NCBI GenBank assembly: GCA_038869515.1
Contig: JAWCQZ010000006.1
Location: 14,112 to 78,111, forward strand
DNA length: 64,000 bases
Origin: JAWCQZ01 sp038869515 [NCBI: Halobacteria archaeon]
Lineage (GTDB): Archaea; Halobacteriota; Syntropharchaeia; JACQPP01
Reading direction: 5' to 3'
Of this stretch, positions 16,020-23,893 are shown piece after piece. A program made the position numbers and the translations under genes. The notes beneath the pieces are model-generated. The model was given only the letters and a program-made list of their open reading frames with translations, did no database searches and was not told the DNA's origin. Each line of letters starts with the position of its first letter. The first letter of the stretch is position 1.

Positions 16020-16816
16020 GGCTCCCTCCGAGGCGTGTTCCCGGACGACGGGGACGGCAGCGTGGGAACGATGTGCCGCCTGCCGTTGCCGGGGTGCGTC
16101 ACCAGCGCCGCGTCGACGCCGAAGACGGAGCGGATGACTCGGGGCTCGATGGCCTCGTCGGGAGTCCCGGACGCGTAGATCTTGCCTCCGGCAAGAATGT
16201 GCGCCTGGTCGCAGTAGGCGGCGGCGAGGTTGAGGTCGTGGAGGGCGGCCAGCACCGTCACCCCCAGACCGGAGAGGAGTTCGAGGACCTCCAGCTGGTA
16301 GCGGACGTCGAGGTGGTTCGTGGGTTCGTCGAGGAGGAGATGGTCCGCCTGCTGGGCCAGGGCCCGGGCAATCAGGACGCGCTGCTTCTCGCCTCCCGAG
16401 AGAGCGAGGAAACTCCTCTCCGCGAAGCGCTCCATCCCGACTCGCTGAAGGGCTTCTGCGACCAGACGATGGTCTTCAGAGTTGTCCGGGTCGAACGCCG
16501 CCTTGTGGGGGGCGCGGCCGAGCATCACCATCTCCCAGACCGAGTAGTCGAACTCGACGGAGGCCTCCTGGGCTACGACCGCCAGGCGCCGGGCCACCTC
16601 CCGGGGCTCCATCGCGTGCACGCTCTTTCCATCGAGCGCCACCTCCCCGGAACGGGGGCGGTGCATGCGATAGATGGTCCGGAGCAGTGTCGATTTTCCG
16701 CTGCCGTTGGGCCCGAGGAGCCCGACGAATGTCCCGTCCTCGACCCGCAGGGAGACCGATTCGAGGATTCGGTGACCCCCCAGCTCCACGGAAACGTCGC
16801 GCACTTCGATGCTCAT
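16016..16816 (-). CDS. ABC transporter ATP-binding protein (FecE/BtuD type)
   Basis: This 266-residue protein has Walker A GPNGSGKST, the Q-loop in VVAQEAS, the signature LSGGEKQR, Walker B HLLLDEPTNHLD and the switch histidine in LAALHDLNLA, so it is a complete cytoplasmic ATPase that powers import with the permease next door. The sequence from about residue 215 (DEAIEPRVIRSVFGVDAALV) is the usual FecE C-terminus. Four-base overlaps with both neighbours show a tight operon. Confidence 0.93.
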   Translation of the reverse strand: MSIEVRDVSVELGGHRILESVSLRVEDGTFVGLLGPNGSGKSTLLRTIYRMHRPRSGEVALDGKSVHAMEPREVARRLAVVAQEASVEFDYSVWEMVMLGRAPHKAAFDPDNSEDHRLVAEALQRVGMERFAERSFLALSGGEKQRVLIARALAQQADHLLLDEPTNHLDVRYQLEVLELLSGLGVTVLAALHDLNLAAAYCDQAHILAGGKIYASGTPDEAIEPRVIRSVFGVDAALVTHPGNGRRHIVPTLPSPSSGNTPRREP

Positions 16817-17955
16817 GACCTACTCCCGAAGGAGTACACGCTCCTCCGCAGCAGCAGCAGGAAAAACGGCGCCCCCAGGAACGCGGTGATGACCCCGATG
16901 GGCATCTCTTGGGGAGCCACGATGGTCCGGGCCAGCAGGTCCCCCCAGACCATGAACGAAGCCCCCAGGAGCGCGCCGACCGGGAGCGCCGCGCGGTGGT
17001 CCGAGCCGAAGAGCAGCCGTGTCATGTGCGGAACCACCAGGCCCACGAACCCGATGGCGCCGCTCGCGGCCACGGCGACCCCCGTCATGAGAGAGGCGGT
17101 GACGAACAGGCCCCGGCGGAGAGCCGCAACGTCGACGCCGAGGGAGAGCGCCGCCTCCTCGCCCAGGGAGAGCGCGTTCGTCGAGCGCGCCCGGGCCATG
17201 GCGTAGAGGAGGCCCAAGATGAGGACGATGGCTGGCGCCGCAAGCAGCGACCAGGAGGCACGCCCGAAACTCCCGAGGAGCCAGAAGAGGACGGCCTGGC
17301 TGGCCCGGGGGTCGGCCCAGAAGACGAGGAAGCCTGTGATGGCCTGGAATACGAAGGCCATCGCAACTCCGACGAGGACCAGGCGCAGGGGGTTGATGCG
17401 GCCGCGCTCCTGGGCGATGGCGAAGACGGCAACCATTGCCACGAGGGCCCCCAGGAACCCGCCCACGGAGATGGCGTAAATCCCGAACGCGCCCAACGCC
17501 CCGAGAAGAATGACGCCCGCCGCCCCGACCGAGGCCCCCGCCGAAAGCCCCAGAATGAATGGGTCGGCGAGCGGATTGCGCACGAGGGCCTGGATGACCG
17601 TGCCCGCCACGGTCAGGGCCGCCCCCACCACCGCAGCCAGAAACACCCGCGGCAGGCGCAACTCCCAGACGATCTGCTCGTGGCCCTGCGGCCAGTTCTG
17701 TGCCGAGCCGCCGAACAGTTTGCTCCAAACAATGGACCATACATCGGTCGGGCTGATGGGGACCGAGCCCCACGTGACCCCGCCGGTCACAGAGACCCCG
17801 AGGAGCACGGCCAGCACCGCCACCACCAGCGTGAGGGGTGCCCCGCCGAACATGCCGCGGCGCCGGGGCCTCGACCCGGGTGCTGGGGAGGCGCCTGGAA
17901 GCGTGGCGCTCACGGCCCATTGCCTCATTCCCTCGCCAGGAGCATCGCCATGCAT
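16813..17955 (-). CDS. ABC transporter permease (FecCD/BtuC type)
   Basis: From the ATG at 17955 (GTG at 17988 and ATG at 17928 are alternatives) the protein has 380 residues with about ten membrane helices. It has the family landmarks LRLPRVFLAAVVGAALTVAGTVIQALVRNPLADPFILG near the N-terminus and GAIGFVGLVVPHMTR before the last helices. It forms the membrane channel of a siderophore/corrinoid importer and is the first gene of the operon. The strong TATA-like TTTAAATATA at 18044-18053 lies upstream on this strand. Confidence 0.9.
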   Translation of the reverse strand: MHGDAPGEGMRQWAVSATLPGASPAPGSRPRRRGMFGGAPLTLVVAVLAVLLGVSVTGGVTWGSVPISPTDVWSIVWSKLFGGSAQNWPQGHEQIVWELRLPRVFLAAVVGAALTVAGTVIQALVRNPLADPFILGLSAGASVGAAGVILLGALGAFGIYAISVGGFLGALVAMVAVFAIAQERGRINPLRLVLVGVAMAFVFQAITGFLVFWADPRASQAVLFWLLGSFGRASWSLLAAPAIVLILGLLYAMARARSTNALSLGEEAALSLGVDVAALRRGLFVTASLMTGVAVAASGAIGFVGLVVPHMTRLLFGSDHRAALPVGALLGASFMVWGDLLARTIVAPQEMPIGVITAFLGAPFFLLLLRRSVYSFGSRS

Positions 17956-18043
17956 GGACAGCCCGCCTCGCCGTGCTGGGCGTCGCACGCCAGGTGAAAC
18001 CGCTCAAGCCGCATGGTTGGTCGGGCCGGAGGCTGCGGAATGG

Positions 18044-18090
18044 TTTAAATATAGTTTTTTAGGTATAATATGTTATCCAAATAGGTATCA
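18044..18090. promoter_or_regulatory. Divergent promoter with AGGTAT direct repeats
   Basis: TTTAAATATA at 18044-18053 can serve the importer operon on the minus strand. GGTATAATAT at 18062-18071 is about 25 bases before the regulator ATG and would make it leaderless. AGGTAT occurs at 18061-18066 and again at 18083-18088, 22 bases (two helical turns) apart, and GGTATAATATGTTATCC is an imperfect palindrome; these are candidate operator sites. Confidence 0.6.
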
Positions 18091-18606
18091 ATGTTGCTGA
18101 AAACAGTAGCCAGCCCCACCCGGGTCAAAATCCTCAAACTTCTCCTCCAGGAGGAACTCCACATCTCCGCCCTGGCGAGAAGGTTGGGCATCTCGGTCCC
18201 GGTGGCCGGGAAACACATCCGGAGGCTTGAAAAGGAGGGCCTGATTGAGCGCCGGCCCGTCGGCCGTTCCCACGTTCTCCGTCCTCGGTTGGACCGGCTC
18301 TACGCCGACCTCGAACTGCTCTGCGACAACAGGACCGTCGAAGTAGGTCCGGGCTCCACCCTCGTTGAGGCGCTTCAGCGGTCCGGTGTGGCCGTCGAGA
18401 AGCAGGGGGACCGGGAGTGGATGATTTCAGTGGATGGTTTGCCGGGCTACTTCGTCTACGAGGTGGACGGGAAGATGCCCGAGGTCAGCATTGGCAGATA
18501 CAGGGTCGAGCGGGATGTGACCATTGTGGTGCGCCGCATCGTCCCGGTGCCGGTCAAGCGGGTTAGAGTCCGGATTTCCAGAGAGAAATCGTCCAAACAA
18601 GCGTGA
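18091..18606 (+). CDS. Winged-helix regulator with a DUF4430-like ligand domain
   Basis: The protein has 171 residues. Residues 1-70 form an ArsR-like winged helix (LLLQEELHISALARRLGISVPVAGKHIRRLEKEGLIERR). Residues about 83-155 (STLVEALQRSGVAVEK, then the WMISVDGLPGYFVYEVDGK stretch, then a YRVERDVTIVVRR end) look like the transcobalamin-type C-terminal fold of DUF4430. A basic tail follows. It is divergent from a siderophore/cobalamin-type importer, so it probably controls that operon. A ligand-sensing role for the second domain is inferred. Confidence 0.7.
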   Translation: MLLKTVASPTRVKILKLLLQEELHISALARRLGISVPVAGKHIRRLEKEGLIERRPVGRSHVLRPRLDRLYADLELLCDNRTVEVGPGSTLVEALQRSGVAVEKQGDREWMISVDGLPGYFVYEVDGKMPEVSIGRYRVERDVTIVVRRIVPVPVKRVRVRISREKSSKQA

Positions 18607-18663
18607 GGCATCCCTGGGCAGCCCGTGGGTGAGGGGCTCGCGGCGGGCGATGGGGGCACTTTT

Positions 18664-20508
18664 TTATGCCGTCCCCCACAAATCCTTCGCCACCGTCCCC
18701 ATCCCGAGTTGGCTCAACTTCTCCGCCTTCGGCTTCCCCGTGGCGATGTCCCAGTTCCGGAAGGCGTAGTAGTCCTGCAACTGGACCTTCAGGTCGGGCA
18801 CCTTCCCCCGGGTCCCGCCGGTGGCGAGGGGCTGCATCGCAATTTCGGGCATCGTGTCGTCCTTGACCGAGAGCCCTGCCCGGATGTTGTAGGCCCGCTT
18901 GATGTTGTTGATGCGCTCGCCGACGACCTTGAGGTCCGGAATGGTGTATTCGGTCCCGCTGACCGCGTTGAGAAGGTCGGCCATCTGCTGGACCGAGGGC
19001 TTGGCGAACTGGCAGATGACCAGCGCGTTGTAAATCGCCATGAAGTCCTGGCACTTGGCGGTGAGGGTCCCCTTCCCCTCGTTCACCATCCGGTTCGAGG
19101 GCTTCAGGTCCCACTCCGGCACGCCGGAGCCCATGTCCACCTCGAAGGGGTTGCCGTAGAGGTGGCAGGCGCCCCGGTTCGAGGTCGCGTACTCGGCGGC
19201 CATCGAGAAGAAGGCGCGGGCGTCGTGCATCGGGAGCTCCATCCCCTTGACGTGGGCCGCCCACTGGGGGCAGTTGTACTTCTGCCCCATCGCCCGGGTC
19301 CCCTCGGCGATGACGTTCCCGATTCCCTTCCGGTGGGCGGTCGCCTCGACAAGGTAGTTCATCGCGGCGGGGTCGCCCCAGGAGAGTTCGCGGCCCGCCG
19401 CCTCCTTGGTGATGAGCCCCTTCTCGTAGAGGAAGAGGGCGAAGGCGACGCTCACCCCGGCGGAGATGGTGTCCATCCCGTGCTTGTTGCAGAGCCAGTT
19501 GGCGTGGGCGATCGCCTCGAGGTTCTCGTTCATCACCAGAGGCCCGAAGACGCTGGCGGTCTCGTACTCGGGGCCGGCGGTCTCGCCCCCGGGGATGGCG
19601 AAGGGGCCCGAGGGGACCTCGACGACCCGTGCGCACCGGATCGGGCAGGAGTGGCACGCCTCGTTCCCGGTGAGGATGGAGGCCTTCATGGCCGAGCCGC
19701 TCACCTTCTTCGCCCCCGCCTTGAACGAGCCCTCGGTGAAGTACTTGATGGAGACGTCCCCCATCATCTCCGCCATCTCCATGTAGCCCGCGGTCCCGAG
19801 GGCCTGGAACATCTTGAAGACGGGCGACTTCTTCATGTGGGCGAAGGCGTGCTTGGTCGCCTCCTTGAACTTCTCCGGGTCCTGGATGGGGACCTTCCGG
19901 ACCCGCTTCGCCACGATCGCCTTGAGCCGCTTCGCCCCCATCACCGCCCCGGGGCCGCCGCGGGCCGCGGCGCGGCCGTCCTCCGAGACGATGGCGGCGT
20001 ACTTGACGAGATTCTCGCCGGCGGCGCCGATGCAGGCGACCCGGGTGTCGTAGTCCTTCGCCCCGAGCGCCTCCTGGGTCTGGTAGGTGTCCTTCCCGAC
20101 GAGGTCCCTGGCGGACTGGAACTTCACCGAGTCCCCCTCGATGGCGAGGGTCGTCCACTCCTTGGCGCGGCCGGTGACCGCGAGGCCGTCCCAGCCGGAG
20201 TAGCGGAGCCAGGAGCCCCAGTCGCCCCCGGAGTTCGCCTCCCCCCAGCACCCGGTCAGCGGAGACTTGAAGCAGACCGTGTGGCGGCCGGTGTCGGGCG
20301 CCCCGGAGCCCGTCAGGGGGCCGGGCTGGAAGAGGAGGATGTTCTCGGGCGAGAGCGGGTCCACGGAGAAGTTGGCGTGGTCGTAGAGCCACTTCGCCCC
20401 GAGGCCCGAGCCGCCGATAAACGCCTTGGCGTCGGCCGGGTCGTAGGCCTGCGGGGTCGCCTTCTCCTTCGAGAGGTCCACCACGAGGAGTTTCCGGAGC
20501 ATGCCCAC
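18664..20508 (-). CDS. aor: Aldehyde:ferredoxin oxidoreductase (tungsten enzyme)
   Basis: This 614-residue protein is full length for the AOR family. The N-terminal domain has the typical GGSGLGAKWLYD and PGPLTGSGAPDTGR segments that bind the two pterins. The [4Fe-4S] ligands are in NEACHSCPIRCARV (C-x2-C-x3-C) with a fourth Cys likely in ALVICQFAK near the end. AORs oxidise aldehydes to acids and reduce ferredoxin in the cytoplasm; the tungsten is held by bis-molybdopterin, and a MoaB gene occurs elsewhere in the window. ATGs at 20508 and 20502 are both possible starts. Confidence 0.93.
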   Translation of the reverse strand: MGMLRKLLVVDLSKEKATPQAYDPADAKAFIGGSGLGAKWLYDHANFSVDPLSPENILLFQPGPLTGSGAPDTGRHTVCFKSPLTGCWGEANSGGDWGSWLRYSGWDGLAVTGRAKEWTTLAIEGDSVKFQSARDLVGKDTYQTQEALGAKDYDTRVACIGAAGENLVKYAAIVSEDGRAAARGGPGAVMGAKRLKAIVAKRVRKVPIQDPEKFKEATKHAFAHMKKSPVFKMFQALGTAGYMEMAEMMGDVSIKYFTEGSFKAGAKKVSGSAMKASILTGNEACHSCPIRCARVVEVPSGPFAIPGGETAGPEYETASVFGPLVMNENLEAIAHANWLCNKHGMDTISAGVSVAFALFLYEKGLITKEAAGRELSWGDPAAMNYLVEATAHRKGIGNVIAEGTRAMGQKYNCPQWAAHVKGMELPMHDARAFFSMAAEYATSNRGACHLYGNPFEVDMGSGVPEWDLKPSNRMVNEGKGTLTAKCQDFMAIYNALVICQFAKPSVQQMADLLNAVSGTEYTIPDLKVVGERINNIKRAYNIRAGLSVKDDTMPEIAMQPLATGGTRGKVPDLKVQLQDYYAFRNWDIATGKPKAEKLSQLGMGTVAKDLWGTA

Positions 20509-20563
20509 CCCCTCTCGGACCGCTATCTTTTAAACGATTCGGCCCGGGGAGGGGGGAGCGGAC

Positions 20564-21151
20564 ATGAACCTCCAGGAACTCCACTCCCTCCTGGCCGCCG
20601 AGCGCCGTTCCGAGTCCCTCCGGGGCCTCCCGGCAGACTTCGAGGGGGGGGTGGCGAAATACATCGCCGACCTGGAGGCGGCCCGGGCCGAGGAGGGGGG
20701 AAGGGAGTTCGTGGAGGACGAGTTGCGCACGGCGCGGCAACTGGTGGAGCGGCTGGTGGACGAGCGCCTCCTCAAGATGGCGAAGGCGGCGGTCTTCCGC
20801 GCCCGGGGGATGGAGGAGGGGCCCGGAGGGCTGGGGCCCAAGGAGGCGGAGGTGTTCGGGAAACTGGAGGCGCTCCTCACCGAGGGGCGGAGAGGGCTCC
20901 TCGGCTCGACGGGGAGCCCGGAGGCTCCAGCCCGCAGGAGGGGCCGGAAGGGCGAGAGGCCCGCGCCGAGAGCCGAGGCTCCGAAGAGCGAGGGGGTGGC
21001 CCTCCGGGTCCTGCAGGACATCGCCCCCTTCACCGGGGCCGACGGGAAGGTCTACCGCCTCCGGAAGGAGGAGGTCGTGCGGCTCCCCCCGGCCAACGCG
21101 GAGCCGCTGCTGAAGCGGGGCGTGGTGGAGAAAATCGAGGCCCCGACCTAG
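20564..21151 (+). CDS. GINS complex subunit, GINS51 type
   Basis: The protein has 195 residues. The helical A domain comes first (LQELHSLLAAERRSESLRGLPADFEGGVAKYIADLEAA), then a basic linker around RRRGRKGERP, then the small beta B domain VALRVLQDIAPFTGADGKVYRLRKEEVVRLPPANAEPLLKRGVVEKI split by turns. This A-then-B order identifies archaeal GINS51 (Sld5/Psf1-like) rather than GINS23. GINS joins MCM and GAN/Cdc45 at the replication fork. No mcm gene is adjacent. It ends four bases into the convergent MFS gene. Confidence 0.82.
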   Translation: MNLQELHSLLAAERRSESLRGLPADFEGGVAKYIADLEAARAEEGGREFVEDELRTARQLVERLVDERLLKMAKAAVFRARGMEEGPGGLGPKEAEVFGKLEALLTEGRRGLLGSTGSPEAPARRRGRKGERPAPRAEAPKSEGVALRVLQDIAPFTGADGKVYRLRKEEVVRLPPANAEPLLKRGVVEKIEAPT

Positions 21152-22362
21152 TTCGGCATCAGGAGCGCGCGCCGCTTCAACGCGAGGGCGTGGCCCGGGA
21201 GGGCGACGAGCGCGAGCGCGTAGAAGGCGGTGGCGAAGCCGAAGCGGTCGTAGAGGAAGCCGCCGAGGGGGGCGCCCCCGATGAAGGCGAGGCTGATGGC
21301 GAAGGAGAGGAGGCCGAAGCCGCTCCCCCGGTGCTCGGGGGGCATGATGTCGGCGAGGAGCCCCCCGATCGCGGGTCCGGCGAGGGCCGCGCCGGCGCCG
21401 ATGGCGGCGGCCAGGAGGGCGAGGCCGGCGAGCCCTCCGGCCCAGGGGAGGAGGAGCCACGGGACGCCGGCGAGGAGGGCCCCCGCGAGGATGTAGCGCC
21501 TCCGCCGCAGGGTGCGGTCTGTCCTCCAGACCGCGGGGAGGAAGACGAGCAGCGCGACCAGCCCGGCGGGGAGGAGGGCCCGCGCAATCTGGTCGAGGGA
21601 GAGGCCGAGGCCTTTCGGGGGCGCGTCCTGGAGGAAGGGGAGGAGGACGACGCCGACGCCGACCACCGGCATGACCACCGGCACCGCCACCAGGAAGAGG
21701 GTCCGCATCCGCCTCTCCCGCAGAATCCCCCGCAGCGGGCTCAGGAGGCTCCCGGCAGGGGAGCTGCGGGGGACCTCGCGGAGCGCGAGGGCGAGGGCGA
21801 CGGGGATGAGCCCGAGGAGCGCGACGAGGGGAACCATCCCCTCGAACCCGAAGCGCGACAGCAGGTAGCCGGCGGCGAGGAACCCCGCGCCGAACCCGGC
21901 TGCGACGGTCGCCCCCGAGGCGCTCATCGCCTCGGCCCGCTGGTGGAGCGGCGCGCTGTCGGCGATGAGGGCTGTCCCTGCGACGCCCCCGGCCCCCAGG
22001 AAGCCCGCGAGGAGCGAGCGGAGGAGGAATTCGGGCCCGGTCGAGAGGGCGAGCAGCCAGAGGGCGAGCGGCGGGCCCGCGAGCGCCCCGACGAGCAGCA
22101 CCGGCTTCCGGCCCCACCGGTCGGCGGCGGCTCCCCAGAGGGGGAGGCCGAGGATGGTGGCGCCGCTGCCCAGGGCGCCCGCCACGCCGAGGGTCGTGAC
22201 GTCGATGGAGATGCGCTCCCGGAACCCGGGGGAGGTGAAGGTGGTGTAGAGGGCGGCCCCCGCAGCGGTGGAGACCAGCCCCATGGCGCAGACGAGGTTC
22301 ACGTTCCAGGGGAGGATGAAGGCGCGGACGGGGGCGGGGAGCCGGTCGAGGAGGGGGGCCAC
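21148..22362 (-). CDS. Major facilitator superfamily transporter
   Basis: I chose the GTG at 22362 because TTTACATC (22381-22389) is a TATA box at the right distance for a leaderless message, giving 404 residues, normal for the family; the frame is open further upstream to 22500. About twelve membrane helices are present. The loop 2-3 motif GAAADRWGRKPVLLVGAL and a second-half equivalent (GGFLYDRFGFATAFY) mark an MFS permease. The sequence resembles drug/metabolite exporters, but the substrate is unknown. Confidence 0.82.
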   Translation of the reverse strand: MAPLLDRLPAPVRAFILPWNVNLVCAMGLVSTAAGAALYTTFTSPGFRERISIDVTTLGVAGALGSGATILGLPLWGAAADRWGRKPVLLVGALAGPPLALWLLALSTGPEFLLRSLLAGFLGAGGVAGTALIADSAPLHQRAEAMSASGATVAAGFGAGFLAAGYLLSRFGFEGMVPLVALLGLIPVALALALREVPRSSPAGSLLSPLRGILRERRMRTLFLVAVPVVMPVVGVGVVLLPFLQDAPPKGLGLSLDQIARALLPAGLVALLVFLPAVWRTDRTLRRRRYILAGALLAGVPWLLLPWAGGLAGLALLAAAIGAGAALAGPAIGGLLADIMPPEHRGSGFGLLSFAISLAFIGGAPLGGFLYDRFGFATAFYALALVALPGHALALKRRALLMPN

Positions 22363-22563
22363 GGACCGGGATGGGGGCGGGATGTAAAGACCGTTTGTGG
22401 CCCGGGGTGCCGAGTCCGGCGGCCCTTGATCAGAAGGATGAAAATTAACTCCCGCCCAGATGCTGAATGACCGGCGTTCGAGCCATATGGCATCTCTCAC
22501 TCTTTCTGGAGGGGCCCGGAAGTCGATGGGCTACTTTCAGGGCAGAGTCCCGGCGACGGCGTC

Positions 22564-22944
22564 TCAGCCGGAGCCTTGCCCCTTCACCGGAATCGGCCGC
22601 CCCTGCGGGTCGACCGCCACGTAGGTCACCACCGCTTCGGTGACCCGGACGGGCTTCGCGTCGAGCCCGAGGCCGCGCTGCGTCTCGACGGCGACCTTCA
22701 CGGTCACCGATGTGCGCCCGACCTTCAGCGTCTCGGTGTAGAACGACACGATGTCCCCGACGCGGACCGGCGCGATGAACTCCACCTCCTTCATCGCGCG
22801 GGTCACGAAGAGGCGGGCGCCGTGCTTCCGCGCCTCCACGGCGCCGGCGAGGTCGATGTAGCTCAGAATCACGCCTCCGAAGATGTTGCCGAGGCCGCCG
22901 GTGTCCTTCGGCAGCAGCGTCACGCGGAGGGAGGGGTCGGGCAT
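22564..22944 (-). CDS. Hotdog-fold acyl-CoA thioesterase (YciA-like)
   Basis: From the ATG at 22944 the protein has 126 residues. It begins with LLPKDTGGLGNIFGGVILSYIDLAGAVEA, where the NIFGG-x-ILSYID segment is the long hotdog helix with the catalytic Asp and substrate-binding Gly. It continues with VEFIAPVRVGDIVSFY and TSVTVKVAVET strands typical of YciA/BFIT-type thioesterases, which hydrolyse acyl-CoAs in the cytoplasm. It follows the restriction operon at a 16-base gap and might share its transcript. Confidence 0.85.
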   Translation of the reverse strand: MPDPSLRVTLLPKDTGGLGNIFGGVILSYIDLAGAVEARKHGARLFVTRAMKEVEFIAPVRVGDIVSFYTETLKVGRTSVTVKVAVETQRGLGLDAKPVRVTEAVVTYVAVDPQGRPIPVKGQGSG

Positions 22945-22960
22945 ATTGTCGGGTATCGGG

Positions 22961-23263
22961 TCACCTCTCGAATGGGGTGAGGACGGCAATGAGCCTCCTC
23001 TTCCCCGCCTTGACTGTGTGGAACTTTTCAGGTGGAACATCGAGGTCGGTGATGTAGCCTCGGTTGTTGTATTCTTCGAGGGTCAGAAGTTCAAGGTGGT
23101 GAGGAGCCTTGTTGATGTAGATGGTGGCCAATAAGGCGGTCTCATCTCCCATGGTGTCCTCCAAATCTGTCGCAAAACCAAGGGTGGAATCTTCAGCCAA
23201 GGGGGTCCCAGGAGAGACAACGACGCGCGGGATTCGAACCATGGAGTGTGTAGCCATTTTCAT
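22961..23263 (-). CDS. Small protein at the end of a restriction-modification operon
   Basis: This 100-residue protein begins at an ATG that follows the endonuclease stop codon with no gap (TGAATG), so translation is coupled. Its middle (ALLATIYINKAPHHLELLTLEEYNNRGYITDLDVPPEKF) suggests a small alpha/beta domain; no cysteine pair or helix-turn-helix is visible. I do not recognise it. Position suggests a role with the restriction enzyme, such as a control or specificity factor, but nothing in the sequence proves it. Confidence 0.65.
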   Translation of the reverse strand: MKMATHSMVRIPRVVVSPGTPLAEDSTLGFATDLEDTMGDETALLATIYINKAPHHLELLTLEEYNNRGYITDLDVPPEKFHTVKAGKRRLIAVLTPFER

Positions 23264-23872
23264 TCACGCAAACTTGATGATGATCCCGTCCCCCTCCCGG
23301 GTGCTCGAATAGTAGATCACATTGGCGTCAATCCGTTCGGAGAGTGCGACCATCTCTTTGTACGAAACTGGCTTGATGGACACAGGTCGCTTCCCCACAT
23401 ATCCATCGATGCCCTTTGACTCCTCCGCGGGTGAAGCAAGCCGATATTCACAGGAGTTCATCTGCGATACTTTTCTCAGAATCGCCTCTTGAACCCGCAG
23501 GCCAATGAAGGTCTTGACGAGGACCAAGTCTCTGACCCATCGTTCCACCAGTCGGCGGTCAATTCCGCCCATCGACGTTTTGAACTGCTCAAGCATTGCC
23601 ACGATTTTGCTTGTCGCTGCCGCAATGGCTTCCGGGTGGCGTTCGAGATACCACTCCTCCCACTCCGCAAGCCGCTTGCCTGGAACCTGTTTTATGAGTT
23701 CGCTCAATTGACCGACCACCTTCGGGCGGGTTCCCTGCGAGAATCGATTGGCCCAGTTGATGAATAGCGTCGCATATTTTGGGAACTTTTTCAAGGATCC
23801 CCCGGTGATCTTCTCGACCTCTTCCTCCGTGAAGCCCATCTCGCGGTAGGTGAGACGAATCTCTTTAAGCAT
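23264..23872 (-). CDS. Type II restriction endonuclease, MjaI-like
   Basis: This 202-residue protein follows a DNA methyltransferase gene by 21 bases. The segment GIDGYVGKRPVSIKP (residues 154-168) gives Asp156 and, after eight residues, Ser-Ile-Lys167, a good PD-(D/E)XK nuclease centre; the C-terminus NVIYYSSTREGDGIIIKFA fits this fold. The overall look recalls MjaI, which cuts CTAG, but that is recall without alignment. It would cut unmodified foreign DNA at the sites protected by the neighbouring methylase. Confidence 0.65.
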   Translation of the reverse strand: MLKEIRLTYREMGFTEEEVEKITGGSLKKFPKYATLFINWANRFSQGTRPKVVGQLSELIKQVPGKRLAEWEEWYLERHPEAIAAATSKIVAMLEQFKTSMGGIDRRLVERWVRDLVLVKTFIGLRVQEAILRKVSQMNSCEYRLASPAEESKGIDGYVGKRPVSIKPVSYKEMVALSERIDANVIYYSSTREGDGIIIKFA

Positions 23873-23893
23873 GCAACGGCTTCCGACGGCCTC

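Noticed and set aside
18625-22470. Very long plus-strand open frame (over 1200 codons), and similar ones at 9477-11447, 45927-49025 and 57528-60293
   Set aside because: They run antisense or out of frame to clearly recognised genes, have Pro/Arg/Gly-rich low-complexity translations, and are expected by-products of GC-biased third positions.
22430-22475. GATGA...CTGA pair resembling box C/D small RNA
   Set aside because: Only about 30 bases separate the boxes, with no C'/D' boxes and no terminal stem, too short for a typical archaeal C/D RNA.
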